From Thermoleptolyngbya sichuanensis A183 (lineage in GTDB: Bacteria; Cyanobacteriota; Cyanobacteriia; Elainellales; Elainellaceae): a DNA stretch of 64,000 nucleotides. Under the pieces are notes generated by a model, which saw only the letters and a program-made list of their open reading frames with translations, was not told the DNA's origin and did not search any database. The stretch covers positions 2,418,001 through 2,482,000 of the forward strand of contig NZ_CP053661.1 of NCBI RefSeq assembly GCF_013177315.1, written 5' to 3'. This document shows, piece after piece, positions 8,027 to 17,473 of this stretch (position 1 is the first letter of the stretch; the number at the start of each line of letters is the position of its first letter). Position numbers and translations under genes: made by a program.

Positions 8027-9112
8027 CTAGTCTTCCAGCGCCGCCAGCAGCGCCTCGCCCATCGCCTTGCAGCCCACCAGGGTCATGCCGTCGGACATAA
8101 TATCGCCCGTGCGATAGCCCTGGTCGAGGACTTTGAGGACGGCCTGTTCGAGGCGATCGCCCGCCTGCGGTTCGTTCAGCCCATAGCGCAGCATCATCGC
8201 CGCGCTCAGCACCTGCGCCAGAGGATTGGCCTTGTCCTGACCTGCGATATCCGGGGCAGAGCCGTGGACGGGTTCAAACAGGCCGGGGCCGGAGGAGCCA
8301 AGGCTGGCAGACGGCAACATGCCGATACTGCCCGTCAGCATGGCCGCCGCGTCGGAGAGAATATCGCCAAACAGGTTGCCCGTAACGATCGTGTCGAACT
8401 GCTTGGGGTTTCGCAAAAGCTGCATGGCCGCATTGTCCACGTACATATGGGTTAGCTCCACGTCGGGATAGTCAGCCGCCAGTTTCGTGATCGTGTCGCG
8501 CCACAGTTGCGAGACTTCCAGCACATTGGATTTATCTACGGAGCAGAGCTTTTTGCGGCGCTTGCGGGCAGCTTCAAAGGCAACGCGCCCAATCCGCTCC
8601 ACTTCCGACTCGGTGTAGACCATCGTGTTTACACCGCGCCGTTCGCCCGTTTCGCTAGTAAAGATGCCCCGCGGCTGCCCAAAGTAAATACCGCCCGTTA
8701 GCTCTCGCACCACCATAATGTCCACGCCATCCACCACCTCGCGCTTGAGGCTGGAGGCATCGACCAGTTGCGGCAAAATGCTAGCGGGGCGCAGGTTGGC
8801 AAACAGTTCCAACCCAGCCCGCAGCCCCAGCAGGCCGCGTTCCGGCCGCTGGTCGTTGGGCAGCGTGTCCCACTGGTAGCCGCCAATCGCCGCCAGCAGC
8901 ACGGCATCGCTGTTTTTGCAGAGTTCCAGCGTGTCAGCAGGGAGGGGACTCCCCGTTGCGTCGATGGCCGCCCCACCCAGCAGCGCCTCCTGAAACTCGA
9001 AGCGGAGGTCATGCTGTTGCCCCACTTTTTTTAGCAAATCGACCGCCACCGCAATGATTTCGGGGCCGATGCCGTCGCCAGGGAGGAGGGTAATGCGGTA
9101 GGTCTGGGTCAT
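8027..9112 (-). CDS. leuB: 3-isopropylmalate dehydrogenase
   Basis: The enzyme oxidatively decarboxylates 3-isopropylmalate with NAD+ in leucine biosynthesis. The 361-residue length fits. Visible family motifs are [11 protein letters not shown] at the N-terminus, the substrate-binding [12 protein letters not shown] near residue 98, [10 protein letters not shown] with its catalytic Tyr, the Lys/Asp region DKSNVLEVS near 193, and the metal-binding [14 protein letters not shown] near 246. The NAD-binding [12 protein letters not shown] follows near 282. The start is the ATG directly before the first strand. The gene is 100 bp downstream of the MASE1 protein gene on the same strand, and converges on rsmI. 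Confidence 0.97.
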   Translation of the reverse strand: MTQTYRITLLPGDGIGPEIIAVAVDLLKKVGQQHDLRFEFQEALLGGAAIDATGSPLPADTLELCKNSDAVLLAAIGGYQWDTLPNDQRPERGLLGLRAGLELFANLRPASILPQLVDASSLKREVVDGVDIMVVRELTGGIYFGQPRGIFTSETGERRGVNTMVYTESEVERIGRVAFEAARKRRKKLCSVDKSNVLEVSQLWRDTITKLAADYPDVELTHMYVDNAAMQLLRNPKQFDTIVTGNLFGDILSDAAAMLTGSIGMLPSASLGSSGPGLFEPVHGSAPDIAGQDKANPLAQVLSAAMMLRYGLNEPQAGDRLEQAVLKVLDQGYRTGDIMSDGMTLVGCKAMGEALLAALED

Positions 9113-9212
9113 AGTTCGGGAGTCTGGGGTTAGAGATTAGGGATTCGGTCTGGGCGCTGGATGGAGACGCACAGCGATCGCCTATTTTACCGCTCAGCGG
9201 CCCTGCGTTGAC

Positions 9213-11030
9213 CTACAGGCGGCGCTTCAAGACCAGCAGCGACAGATTATCCAGCACGTTTTCCTGCCCCATGTGCTGGCGCACGTCCTGAATGACGGCT
9301 CGGTGAACAGCGCTGGCTGGCTGGGCCCAATGCTGACCCACGACGCGATATAGGCGATCGAGACCATACATCACGCCATTTTCATCTAGGGCGCTGGGCA
9401 GGCTGCTGGTATATAGCACAATGCCGTCGCCCGGTTGCAGTTCAACGGAGGCGCGTTTGGTGAAGGCGGTGATGTCAAACTCCAGCCCCAGCGGCAGAAT
9501 CAGATCGGTCATGCTGACCCGCTCGACGCGCCCCGAAGCCCGCACCACCACAAGATCTTCATGCTGCCCGCTGACGCTGAGGCTGCCGTTGAGATAATTC
9601 AGCACGGCCAGGGTCAGCAGCTGCTGCTGCTGGGCGCTGAGGCGCTCGATGTTCTTATACAGCGTCCGGTTCAGGGTTTGCAAAAAGCGCACCGAGCTGC
9701 GATCGCGCAATTCTGCCAGCGTCCGCACGGCCGTCTGCACCATCAGCATCAGCACGCCGCTTTCCAGACCGCGCCCGCCCACGATGCCAACGCTGAGGGT
9801 GACGATGCCGTCGGTTTCCACCACGTCGAAATAGTCGGTGCTGTCTTCATCGGTCAGATCAGTCAAGGCAGACACGTCCAGCGTTTGAATTGCGCTCAGT
9901 TCCTCTGGCGTGGGCAGGATCAGGCCCTGAATCTGGCGCACCACGTCCAGTTCGGCCGCCATTCGCAGGTTTTCTTGCTTGAGCCGCTCGTTCAAATCCA
10001 CAATTGCTGCGTTGGCTTGGGCCAGTTCTGCTGTGCGCTGCTGCACCCGGTCTTCCAGGCTATGATTTGCGTCTCGCAGCGCTTGTTTGGACTGGTCGTT
10101 TTGGTACAGCACGGCGCACAGGAGCAGCGTCGTCAGGGCGATCGCCGCGATGCACGACTGAAGCAGCAGCAGCGACTCGTTCATCGAACTGCGGGCAAAG
10201 GAACCCAAACCCTTTGCCGTGCTAATCACCGCTAGCAGCGACAGCAGCACCATCACCAGCGTGGCCCCTGGCGACCGAAACCGAAACGCCGCCCACACAA
10301 TCACCGGAATCAGCAGATACTCCACTGGGTATTTGTCCACCAGCGCCACTTCGCTGATGCCGATGACCAGCGCCGCCATTGCAACCGCCTCTAGCCAGTG
10401 CCGCCGAATGGCGTTGCGAAACTGGAACAAATCGAGCGATCGCGTGCTGCTCCAGGCCAACAGCAGCGGAGCCACCAGGACGATTCCAAAGGCATCGCTC
10501 AGCCACCAGGTGATGAAGATCTGGCGATAGGCGGTCCAGGGCGCTTTGCCAAAGTTGCAAACCAGCGCCGCGCAGAGCATCCCAATCGGCAGATGGCTGA
10601 GGAACGCCGCCAGGATAAACCGCACCACATCGGCTGGCGAGTCTAGGGGAGAGCGGGACTGGGTGAGGCGATCGCTCCACACTGCCGCAATAACTTTGCC
10701 CAGCGTGGCGATGAAGGTGACGGCGATCGCCAGCATTAGGCTGTTGGTGCTTTCCCAACCCTTAAAGAAGATAAACTCCAGCACCAGAATGCTGGCAAAG
10801 ATGCCAAGCCAAAGTTCGACTCCATAGGCGAGCATCGCCCCCACCGCAATGCCCCCTGCAAACCAGACGGGCGTAGAGGCAGCATCGGGCAGTGTGGCGT
10901 AGGCAATCGAAAACTGAGCCGCAGCGTAGTACGCAACCGCAACAGCGCCCTGTTTCCAAACATAGGCGAAGCTGAGCTGTGCGAATCGGAGAGGGCGGGG
11001 GAAAATCACCGATCGGGCAGGGAGGGTCAC
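9213..11030 (-). CDS. MASE1 membrane protein with degenerate SpoIIE/PP2C-type phosphatase domain
   Basis: The 605-residue protein starts with a MASE1-like sensor region (residues about 20-310, eight or so hydrophobic segments), followed by a coiled coil (about 320-365, with EDRVQQRTAELAQANAAI) and a PP2C domain of the SpoIIE class (about 375-603). Membrane signal sensing coupled to dephosphorylation of an anti-anti-sigma-type partner would be the expected role. However, three acidic positions usual in this domain are changed: the GDVxGHG motif is GIVGGRG near residue 416, the TDG motif is TSS near 540, and the final DDxT motif is DNLS near 594. The first TDYFD motif remains. Other conserved blocks (LESGVLMLMVQTAVRTL, SGQHEDLVVVRASG) are well kept. 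It is therefore probably a catalytically impaired, binding-only version. Confidence 0.85.
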   Translation of the reverse strand: MTLPARSVIFPRPLRFAQLSFAYVWKQGAVAVAYYAAAQFSIAYATLPDAASTPVWFAGGIAVGAMLAYGVELWLGIFASILVLEFIFFKGWESTNSLMLAIAVTFIATLGKVIAAVWSDRLTQSRSPLDSPADVVRFILAAFLSHLPIGMLCAALVCNFGKAPWTAYRQIFITWWLSDAFGIVLVAPLLLAWSSTRSLDLFQFRNAIRRHWLEAVAMAALVIGISEVALVDKYPVEYLLIPVIVWAAFRFRSPGATLVMVLLSLLAVISTAKGLGSFARSSMNESLLLLQSCIAAIALTTLLLCAVLYQNDQSKQALRDANHSLEDRVQQRTAELAQANAAIVDLNERLKQENLRMAAELDVVRQIQGLILPTPEELSAIQTLDVSALTDLTDEDSTDYFDVVETDGIVTLSVGIVGGRGLESGVLMLMVQTAVRTLAELRDRSSVRFLQTLNRTLYKNIERLSAQQQQLLTLAVLNYLNGSLSVSGQHEDLVVVRASGRVERVSMTDLILPLGLEFDITAFTKRASVELQPGDGIVLYTSSLPSALDENGVMYGLDRLYRVVGQHWAQPASAVHRAVIQDVRQHMGQENVLDNLSLLVLKRRL

Positions 11031-11364
11031 AGATTTTTATAGAAGGTAAGCGTTGGGGCGTGTGGTCAAACTCAGCCAGCCGCAGGCTAATCACCCGATT
11101 ATCCGCAGAGTTTGAAGCAAGACTTGGGCGATCGTCATCCGTTGCTACGATGGCCTTAACAGTAGCGCTGATGTTTGCACAATACCCCAGGGTAGGATTT
11201 AAATCTGCTTGAGCTACAAGCTTTTTCGTAAAATATTTGCACTACCCCGTTTTCCTGCATTTTCTAGGAGGTTCTCTGGAAGATCTGCGGGAGGGTTCAC
11301 CACCCCTGTCCTGGTCTAAGATTGAGTACAGCTTCTTACAGATGCCGTCCCCTCAGCTATTCCG
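11031..11364. other. Divergent promoter region, no gene seen
   Basis: These 334 bases separate the divergent MASE1 and ABC ATPase genes. A 62-residue open frame (11237-11425) overlaps the ABC start in another frame and is not convincing. The part around 11200-11245 is locally AT-rich, as promoters often are, but no defined site is called. Confidence 0.4.
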
Positions 11365-12366
11365 ATGGATTCGTCTCCTCCTGCTGCCCTGTCTAGTCTT
11401 AGCGATCGCCCTGCGGTCGTGCTGACCTCTCATCTCCGCAAGGTCTATCGCACGGGCTTCTGGCTCAACCAAAAAATTTCGACCCTCAAAGACTGTTCGC
11501 TGCAAATCTACGAAGGGGAAACCTTCGGGCTGCTGGGGCAAAACGGCGCAGGCAAAACGACGCTGCTGAAAATTTTGCTGGGCATTATTCGACCCACGGC
11601 GGGGCGCGGGCTGCTGCTGGGCAAACCCCTGGGCGATCGCGCGGTCAAGCAGCGCGTCGGCTATCTGCCCGAAAATCCCTATTTCTATGACTATCTGACC
11701 GGGCGCGAGTTTTTGCAATACGCCGCCGGGCTGTTCCAGATTCCTGCCGACGTGCAGCGCAAGCGCATTCCCGAACTGATTGACCTGGTGGGGCTGTCGC
11801 GGGCTGCTGCGGAGAAAAAGCAGCTTCGGCAATACTCCAAGGGCATGTTGCAGCGAGTTGGCATGGCTCAGGCGCTAATCAACAATCCCGAAGTGGTGTT
11901 TTTAGACGAACCGATGTCGGGGCTAGACCCGCTCGGCCGCTACCAGATCCGCGAAATTATCCAACTGCTGAAAGACCAGGGCAAAACGATCTTCTTCAAT
12001 AGCCACGTCCTGTCCGATGTGGAAAAGGTGTGCGATCGCATTGCCATCCTGTGCCAGGGCGAACTCATTGCCATCGGCACGCTGACAGAACTGCTGGGCA
12101 CCGCCGACCGCTATTTCGTCAAAGTCAGCGGCAGCACGCCTAGCGTTTTGCAGCAGTGGATTCCCGACCTGGAATTCAAAGAAGGGCTGTGGCAGGGGCA
12201 TTTGCACGGCCACCCGCAGGACTTTATCGCCAGCCTAGAGCTAATGCGCGGGCAGTTGGTGGGGATGAACCTAGCGCGGCGATCGCTCGAAGAGTTTTTT
12301 GTGGAGCAGGTGAGCCAGCGCCATCCCAACAGCGACCCTGGCGCATCGGCCAACGTCTCATCCTGA
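11365..12366 (+). CDS. ABC transporter ATP-binding protein (ABC-2 / DrrA-like type)
   Basis: This 333-residue ATPase powers an ABC exporter. The Walker A motif is GLLGQNGAGKTTLL near residue 57, the Q-loop region YLPENPYFYDYLT near 101, the signature YSKGMLQRVGMA near 157, the Walker B VVFLDEPMSGLDP near 178 and the switch His in FFNSHVLSDVEKV near 212. An extra C-terminal domain of about 100 residues follows, typical of ABC-2 type ATPases such as CcmA/DrrA/NatA relatives. No permease gene lies beside it, so its partner is encoded elsewhere and the substrate is unknown. The first 20 residues look poorly conserved, so translation may start slightly later than 11365. Confidence 0.88.
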   Translation: MDSSPPAALSSLSDRPAVVLTSHLRKVYRTGFWLNQKISTLKDCSLQIYEGETFGLLGQNGAGKTTLLKILLGIIRPTAGRGLLLGKPLGDRAVKQRVGYLPENPYFYDYLTGREFLQYAAGLFQIPADVQRKRIPELIDLVGLSRAAAEKKQLRQYSKGMLQRVGMAQALINNPEVVFLDEPMSGLDPLGRYQIREIIQLLKDQGKTIFFNSHVLSDVEKVCDRIAILCQGELIAIGTLTELLGTADRYFVKVSGSTPSVLQQWIPDLEFKEGLWQGHLHGHPQDFIASLELMRGQLVGMNLARRSLEEFFVEQVSQRHPNSDPGASANVSS

Positions 12367-12411
12367 CCCGCCCCAAAATCCCGAAAGTCCCAAAAATCCC
12401 AAAAAACAATC

Positions 12412-12551
12412 GGGCGTATCCCAGTTATGCAAGTTTGCCCTCATCCCCCAGCCCCTTCTCCCAAAAAGGGAGAAGGGGAGTCGGCTTGGAAGTCCCTCTC
12501 CCGCCTAGGGAGAGCGGTTTAGGGTGAGGGCTACAAAAGTGGGATACACCC
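12412..12551. mobile_element. Short mobile-like element with two hairpins and 9-bp target duplication
   Basis: The left end GGGCGTATCCCAG and the complement of the right end GGGTGTATCCCAC form imperfect inverted repeats. The interior has the family core of two hairpins (CCCTTCTCCC/GGGAGAAGGGG and CCCTCTCCC/GGGAGAG). The flanks AAAACAATC (12403-12411) and AAGACAATC (12552-12560) match at eight of nine positions. It lies between the convergent 3' ends of the ABC ATPase and GH63-like genes. It is closely similar along its whole length to the element at 35760. Confidence 0.75.
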
Positions 12552-12581
12552 AAGACAATCCTCACTCGATCGGCGCTGGGA

Positions 12582-15314
12582 TCAGACAATGCTCTGCTTG
12601 TCCAGTGTCACGGTCAAGAAACCGTGTTCCAGCACTTCCTGAGGATTTTTGGTCAAGGGCATCGTCATCAGTCGGGCAACCAAGCCCGTCCAGCCCGTCT
12701 GGTGGCTTGCGCCGATGCCTGCGCCATTGTCGCCGTGGAAGTATTCGTAAAACAAAATCAGGTCGCGCCAGTGCGGATCATTCTGAAATATCGAAGTCTC
12801 GCCGTAGACCGGACGCTCTCCCTGCTCGTTGCGGAGAAAAATGCGGCTGAGACGCAAGTCGATTTCGTTGGCAATGTCCCACAGCGTCAGCCAGTTGCCC
12901 GACCCAGTGGGGCACTCGGCCTTAAAATCGTCGCCATAGTAGGCATACATCTTGCGAAGCGATTGAGTAACTAGGGAGTTAACGGGCATCCAGACCGGCC
13001 CGCGCCAGTTGGAGTTGCCGCCAAACAGGTTCGTCGAAGACTCTGCTGGCTCGTAGTCTACCCGATAGGACGTGCTGCCTACATTGAAGAGGTAGGGATG
13101 GTCTTTGTGATAGCGAGACAGGGCGCGAATGCCATAGTCGCTAAGAAACTCCGATTCATCCAGCATTCTCTGCAAAATGCGGCGGAGCTTGTCCTCGCTC
13201 ACGGGAGACAGCAGGTGACGACCCGCAACGCCGAGTTTGCGCGGATCGCTGAGGTTGTCCAAATGCTTAGCATATTCCTGGGTAAACCGGGCAACGTGAG
13301 CCGCAAACACAGGCAGCTTTTTGAGAATGCTGTCATCAAAAACAGACGAGGCAAACAGCGGAATCAGCCCCACCATCGATCGCACTTTGAGGCGCGTGGA
13401 GTAACCATTGGGAAACTGCAGCACGTCGTAATAGAAGCCGTCTTCTTCGTCCCATAGCTCATCGTCGTTTTGCCCGATGCGATCCATCGACCCGGCGATG
13501 TACATGAAATGCTCGTAAAACTTGCAGGCCAGTTCTTCGTAAACCTGGTTTTCGGCAGACAGTTCCAGGGCGATCGACAGCATATCCAGACAAAACATCG
13601 CCATCCAGCCTGTGCCATCGGCCTGTTCTAGCGTACCGCCTGTGGGCAGCGGGGCGCTGCGGTCAAACACGCCAATATTATCCAGCCCCAAAAAGCCGCC
13701 CTCAAAGAGGTTGTTGCCAGTAGAATCTTTGCGGTTGACCCACCAGGTAAAGTTCATTAGCAGCTTGTGGAACATACTTTCCAAAAATGGGCGATCGCCC
13801 TTGCCGTGGTTCCGCGCCTTGTCGATCAGATACACCTGCCAAGTCGCCGTGCAGTGGACGGGCGGATTCACGTCGCTAAAGTTCCACTCATAGGCGGGAA
13901 TTTGCCCATTGGGGTGCAGATAAACCTGATGGGTCATCAGCCGCAGTTGGTCTTTGGCAAACTCCATATCCACCGCCGCCAGCACCAGGGTATGGAACGC
14001 CAAATCCCACGCGGCAAACCAGGGATATTCCCACTTGTCGGGCATGGATAAGATATCTGCGCTCTCCAGATGAAACCACTCACGATTCCGTAAGGGAATC
14101 CGTACCTTGCAGTCGGGCGGCAAGATTTCGTCATGCAGCCAGGCCCGCACGGGGTAATAGTAATATTGCTTTGTCCAGAGCATTCCGGCGAACGCCTGCC
14201 GCATTATGTTCCGCTGGTCGTCTGACATGCTTGCAGGAATGATATCGGCATAGAACTCGTCTGCTTCGGTGATGCGAGTTTGCACGAGTTCGTCAAACGC
14301 CAGTCCAAATCCGAGTAGTTCTGGCTCTTGGGGGCGATCGCCCAGTTTTAGCTGGATCACCTCCGCGCCCCCGGCTGGAATCTCCAGGACATAGTGAAAT
14401 GCCGCCTTAGTGCCCGTTTTCTCAGGATTGACCGCCTCCACGTCGCCGTTGATCACGTAGCGATGAAACGCATCTTTCACGTAGGGCGAGGCGTTGGGCA
14501 ACCCAAACACGCGCTCTTGATTAGTTTCATTTTCGGTAAAGAGGGCGGAAACGGGGCGATCGCTATACAGGTAGCGCGTTCCCAGGTCTGGATGCAGAGC
14601 GGCGATCGCCTGCCCATTCAGTTGATGAAGGCGGGGCTTGGGCGGCGATTCGGGAAACCAGTCCCAGGTGTTGCGAAACCACAGGGTCGGCAAAACATGT
14701 AGCGTCGCCGCTTCAGGCCCGCGATTTTCCACCGTGATTCTGATCAGCAGTTCCTCTGGGGTCGCCTTGGCGTATTCCACAAACACATCAAAATAGCGCT
14801 GCTCATCAAATATGCCCGTGTCAATCAGCTCGTATTCCAATTCCAGGCGGCTGCGGTGGCAATTGGTCTGCACCAGATCCTCGTAGGGAAAGGCTGCCTG
14901 CGGATATTTGTAGAGAAACTTCATATAGGAATGCGTCGGCGTGCTGTCGAGATAGAAGTAATACTCCTTCACGTCTTCGCCGTGATTCCCTTCGCTGTTG
15001 GTCAGCCCAAACAGCCGCTCTTTCAAAATCGCGTCCTGCCCGTTCCACAGCGCCAGCCCAAAGCAAACCTGCTGCCGATCGTCGGAAATGCCGCCTAGCC
15101 CGTCTTCGCCCCAGCGATAGGCCCGCGATCGCGCCTGGTCGTGGCTGAAATAGCCCCACGCATCCCCCGTCTGGCTATAGTCTTCGCGCACCGTGCCCCA
15201 CTGTCGCTCGCTGAGATAAGGTCCCCATTTTTTCCAAGCGGAAATTTTCGCGTTGGCGGCATCGAGCCGCTGGGCTTCAGCTTTAGAAGAGTGGTTGGAA
15301 GAGTGGGATGTCAT
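12582..15314 (-). CDS. GH63-family glycoside hydrolase-like protein (glucosidase-like)
   Basis: The 910-residue protein resembles the bacterial MGH1/GH63-like hydrolases of the (alpha/alpha)6-barrel type, inverting enzymes that act on alpha-glucosides or related glycosides. The N-terminal beta domain occupies about residues 20-330; the barrel follows, with conserved-looking segments EYPWFAAWDLAFHTLV, HPNGQIPAYEWNFSDVNPP and NSNWRGPVWMPVNSLV. The frame is open 10 codons further upstream, but the ATG at 15314 has AGGAG eight bases before it, so it is taken as the start. There is no signal peptide, which suggests a cytosolic enzyme. The exact substrate is unknown; storage or compatible-solute sugars are possible. 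It converges on the ABC ATPase gene. Confidence 0.82.
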   Translation of the reverse strand: MTSHSSNHSSKAEAQRLDAANAKISAWKKWGPYLSERQWGTVREDYSQTGDAWGYFSHDQARSRAYRWGEDGLGGISDDRQQVCFGLALWNGQDAILKERLFGLTNSEGNHGEDVKEYYFYLDSTPTHSYMKFLYKYPQAAFPYEDLVQTNCHRSRLELEYELIDTGIFDEQRYFDVFVEYAKATPEELLIRITVENRGPEAATLHVLPTLWFRNTWDWFPESPPKPRLHQLNGQAIAALHPDLGTRYLYSDRPVSALFTENETNQERVFGLPNASPYVKDAFHRYVINGDVEAVNPEKTGTKAAFHYVLEIPAGGAEVIQLKLGDRPQEPELLGFGLAFDELVQTRITEADEFYADIIPASMSDDQRNIMRQAFAGMLWTKQYYYYPVRAWLHDEILPPDCKVRIPLRNREWFHLESADILSMPDKWEYPWFAAWDLAFHTLVLAAVDMEFAKDQLRLMTHQVYLHPNGQIPAYEWNFSDVNPPVHCTATWQVYLIDKARNHGKGDRPFLESMFHKLLMNFTWWVNRKDSTGNNLFEGGFLGLDNIGVFDRSAPLPTGGTLEQADGTGWMAMFCLDMLSIALELSAENQVYEELACKFYEHFMYIAGSMDRIGQNDDELWDEEDGFYYDVLQFPNGYSTRLKVRSMVGLIPLFASSVFDDSILKKLPVFAAHVARFTQEYAKHLDNLSDPRKLGVAGRHLLSPVSEDKLRRILQRMLDESEFLSDYGIRALSRYHKDHPYLFNVGSTSYRVDYEPAESSTNLFGGNSNWRGPVWMPVNSLVTQSLRKMYAYYGDDFKAECPTGSGNWLTLWDIANEIDLRLSRIFLRNEQGERPVYGETSIFQNDPHWRDLILFYEYFHGDNGAGIGASHQTGWTGLVARLMTMPLTKNPQEVLEHGFLTVTLDKQSIV

Positions 15315-15692
15315 GCCGCTGCTCCTGTAAAGGTCACTATGCAACAGGTAATCTGTGTGTGTAATTTGGGTAGAGATTGTAGCGTATCCTTCCTATGAGG
15401 AGAAATGTCGCCCAACACCCAGCGCCACAAAAAAATATGACGTTCCTCCCCCACTTCTGCCGACAGATACTAGGGTGGTATACAGCTAGACTTCGCCGCG
15501 AGTCGCGATTGTTATATCTGTACAAAGTTATCTGTACGAATTGGCAGAACAGCTTGGCGAAGCTGGCGGAAGGATTCAATGGGGCGATCGCTCGATCAAT
15601 GGGGCGATCGCACCCTGCCCCGACAGCGCAAGATGCCCAACGCAACGCAATTGACGAGCTTTTTGGGATTTTTACCCCGAACCGAGGTTTTT
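15315..15692. other. Divergent intergenic region before the aldehyde dehydrogenase gene
   Basis: The 378-bp region holds the promoters of two divergent genes. The motif TCAATGGGGCGATCGC occurs twice in close succession (about 15577 and 15597), each copy including a HIP1 palindrome. An upstream extension of the dehydrogenase frame to 15579 crosses this repeat and is judged not to be translated. No other gene is seen. Confidence 0.45.
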
Positions 15693-17177
15693 ATGGTTTC
15701 TACGACAGAAAAGTTAATCCACTACCCGATGGTAATTGGCGAAGAGCTAGTCAGCAGCGGCAGCCAGGACTTGATCGACCCTGCCACGGGCGAAGTCTTT
15801 GCAACCGCGGCGATGGGCACCACCGCAGACGTAGATCGGGCCGTGGCAGCGGCGAAAGCGGCTCAACCCGGTTGGGCTGCGCTGTCCTACGGCGAGCGCT
15901 GCGCCGCCATGATGAAATTTGCCGACCTGCTGGAAGCCAAGAGCGAGGAACTCTCCCACCTAGAAAGCAAGAACGCGGGCAAGGCGCTGAAGCTGACGAT
16001 TAACGGCGATATTCCCTTCTCGGTTGACAATATTCGCTATTTTGCGTCGGTGGTGCGGCGGCAAGAGGGCGCGGCCGCTGGGGAGTATGTCGGCGGCTAC
16101 ACCAGCCTGCTGCGGCGGGAGCCGATCGGCGTGGTAGGCGCGATTACCCCGTGGAACTATCCGCTGATGATGGCGGTGTGGAAAATTGCGCCGGCGATCG
16201 CCGCTGGCAATGCCATCGTCCTCAAGCCTGCCCCCAACACGCCCACCACGACGATCGAGATGGCCAAGATCGCCCTGGAAGCGGGACTGCCCGCCGGACT
16301 GATCAACATCGTCACGGGCGGCGTGGAAGTTGGCGAAGCCATCTGCACCCACCCCGATATCGGCATGATCAGCTTTACGGGTAGCACTCGCACGGGCAAG
16401 CGCATCGCAGAACTCGCTAGCCCGATGATCAAGCGCGTCACCCTGGAACTGGGCGGCAAAGCACCCTTTGTGGTGTTTGAGGATGCCGACATCGAAGCCG
16501 CCGCCCACGGCGCGGTCGTCGGAGCCTACGTCAACTCTGGGCAAGACTGCACCGCCGCTACCCGAATGTATGTCCACGAGTCGGTGTTTGACGCATTCCT
16601 GGCGCGGTTTACGGAACTGTCGAAGCAGGTGAAAGTGGGCGATCCCTTTGCCGAAGGCACAGACATCGGCCCCCTCTCCAGCCAGGCCCAGTTGAACAAG
16701 GTGAAGGGCTACGTTGAAGAGGCCAAGCAGCAGGGTCTTCAGGTGATTACCTGCGGCGACGTACCCGACAAGGGTTTCTACTTCCCGCCGACAATCATCG
16801 TAGATCCGCCGCAAACCGCCAACTGCGTCTGTGAGGAAATCTTTGGTCCGGTGGCGGTGGTGAAGCGCTTTTCGACGGAAGAAGAGGCGATCGCCCTGGC
16901 GAATGACACGCCCTACGGTCTCGCCGCAAGCTGCTGGACGCTGAACGTGCAGCGGGCCATGCGAATGGCAAAGGCCCTGCAAGCCGGAACCGTATGGATC
17001 AACGACCACCTGCCCATCGCCAGCGAAATGCCCCACGGCGGCTTCAAACAAAGCGGCTTTGGCAAAGATATGTCGCACTACGCGCTGGAGGAATACACCA
17101 TCGTCAAGCACGTCGTTTTCGACATCACGGGCGACCAGCGCAAGGGCTGGCACTTCACCACCTTCGGTGAGGCGTAG
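15693..17177 (+). CDS. Aldehyde dehydrogenase (aminobutyraldehyde/betaine-aldehyde type)
   Basis: The 494-residue NAD(P)+-dependent enzyme oxidises an aldehyde to an acid. It shows the ALDH Asn motif TPWNYPLMM near residue 160, the cofactor Lys in LKPAPNTP, the Rossmann GSTRTGKRI, the general-base Glu in LELGGKAP near 252, and the nucleophile in NSGQDC near residue 286. The EEIFGPV motif is near 390. The sequence is closest in feel to gamma-aminobutyraldehyde and betaine aldehyde dehydrogenases (polyamine or osmolyte metabolism), but the substrate is not certain. The start at ATG 15693 has a GAGG six bases upstream and removes a 38-codon extension that lacks homology. The gene converges on the HDAC-like gene across a triplicated hairpin repeat. 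Confidence 0.92.
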   Translation: MVSTTEKLIHYPMVIGEELVSSGSQDLIDPATGEVFATAAMGTTADVDRAVAAAKAAQPGWAALSYGERCAAMMKFADLLEAKSEELSHLESKNAGKALKLTINGDIPFSVDNIRYFASVVRRQEGAAAGEYVGGYTSLLRREPIGVVGAITPWNYPLMMAVWKIAPAIAAGNAIVLKPAPNTPTTTIEMAKIALEAGLPAGLINIVTGGVEVGEAICTHPDIGMISFTGSTRTGKRIAELASPMIKRVTLELGGKAPFVVFEDADIEAAAHGAVVGAYVNSGQDCTAATRMYVHESVFDAFLARFTELSKQVKVGDPFAEGTDIGPLSSQAQLNKVKGYVEEAKQQGLQVITCGDVPDKGFYFPPTIIVDPPQTANCVCEEIFGPVAVVKRFSTEEEAIALANDTPYGLAASCWTLNVQRAMRMAKALQAGTVWINDHLPIASEMPHGGFKQSGFGKDMSHYALEEYTIVKHVVFDITGDQRKGWHFTTFGEA

Positions 17178-17183
17178 CGGTCG

Positions 17184-17473
17184 ATCCCCCCTCGCCCCCC
17201 TTAGCAAGGGGGGAACCGAGCCGCTTTCCGGAAGTCCCCCTTACCAAGGGGGATTTAGGGGGATCGGATCGGAGCTTGAGGTATCGGAGATCCCCCCTCG
17301 CCCCCCTTAGCAAGGGGGGAACCGAGCCGTCCGGAAGTCCCCCTTAGCTAAGGGGAATTGAGGGGGATCGGATCGGAGCTTGAGGTATCGGAGATCCCCC
17401 CTCGCCCCCCTTAGCGAGGGGGGAACCGAGCCGTCCGGAAGTCCCCCTTAGCTAAGGGGAATTGAGGGGGATC
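17184..17473. repeat. Three tandem copies of a 104-106 bp hairpin-rich repeat
   Basis: Copies start at 17184, 17290 and 17394; the third lacks its last 24 or so bases. Each opens with ATCCCCCCTCGCCCCCCTTA, forms one hairpin (CCCCCCTTAGCAAGGGGGG) and a second one (CCCCCTTA...TAAGGGG), and ends in GGGGGATC. The first two copies are joined to the next by GGATCGGAGCTTGAGGTATC. The array fills the space between the convergent stops of the aldehyde dehydrogenase and HDAC-like genes and reaches the last codon of the latter. It probably acts as a bidirectional terminator. Confidence 0.92.

Noticed and set aside
15960-17207. Long open frame (415 codons) on the minus strand opposite the aldehyde dehydrogenase
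   Set aside because: It mirrors a well-supported gene; its length follows from GC-rich third positions. It has no family motif.
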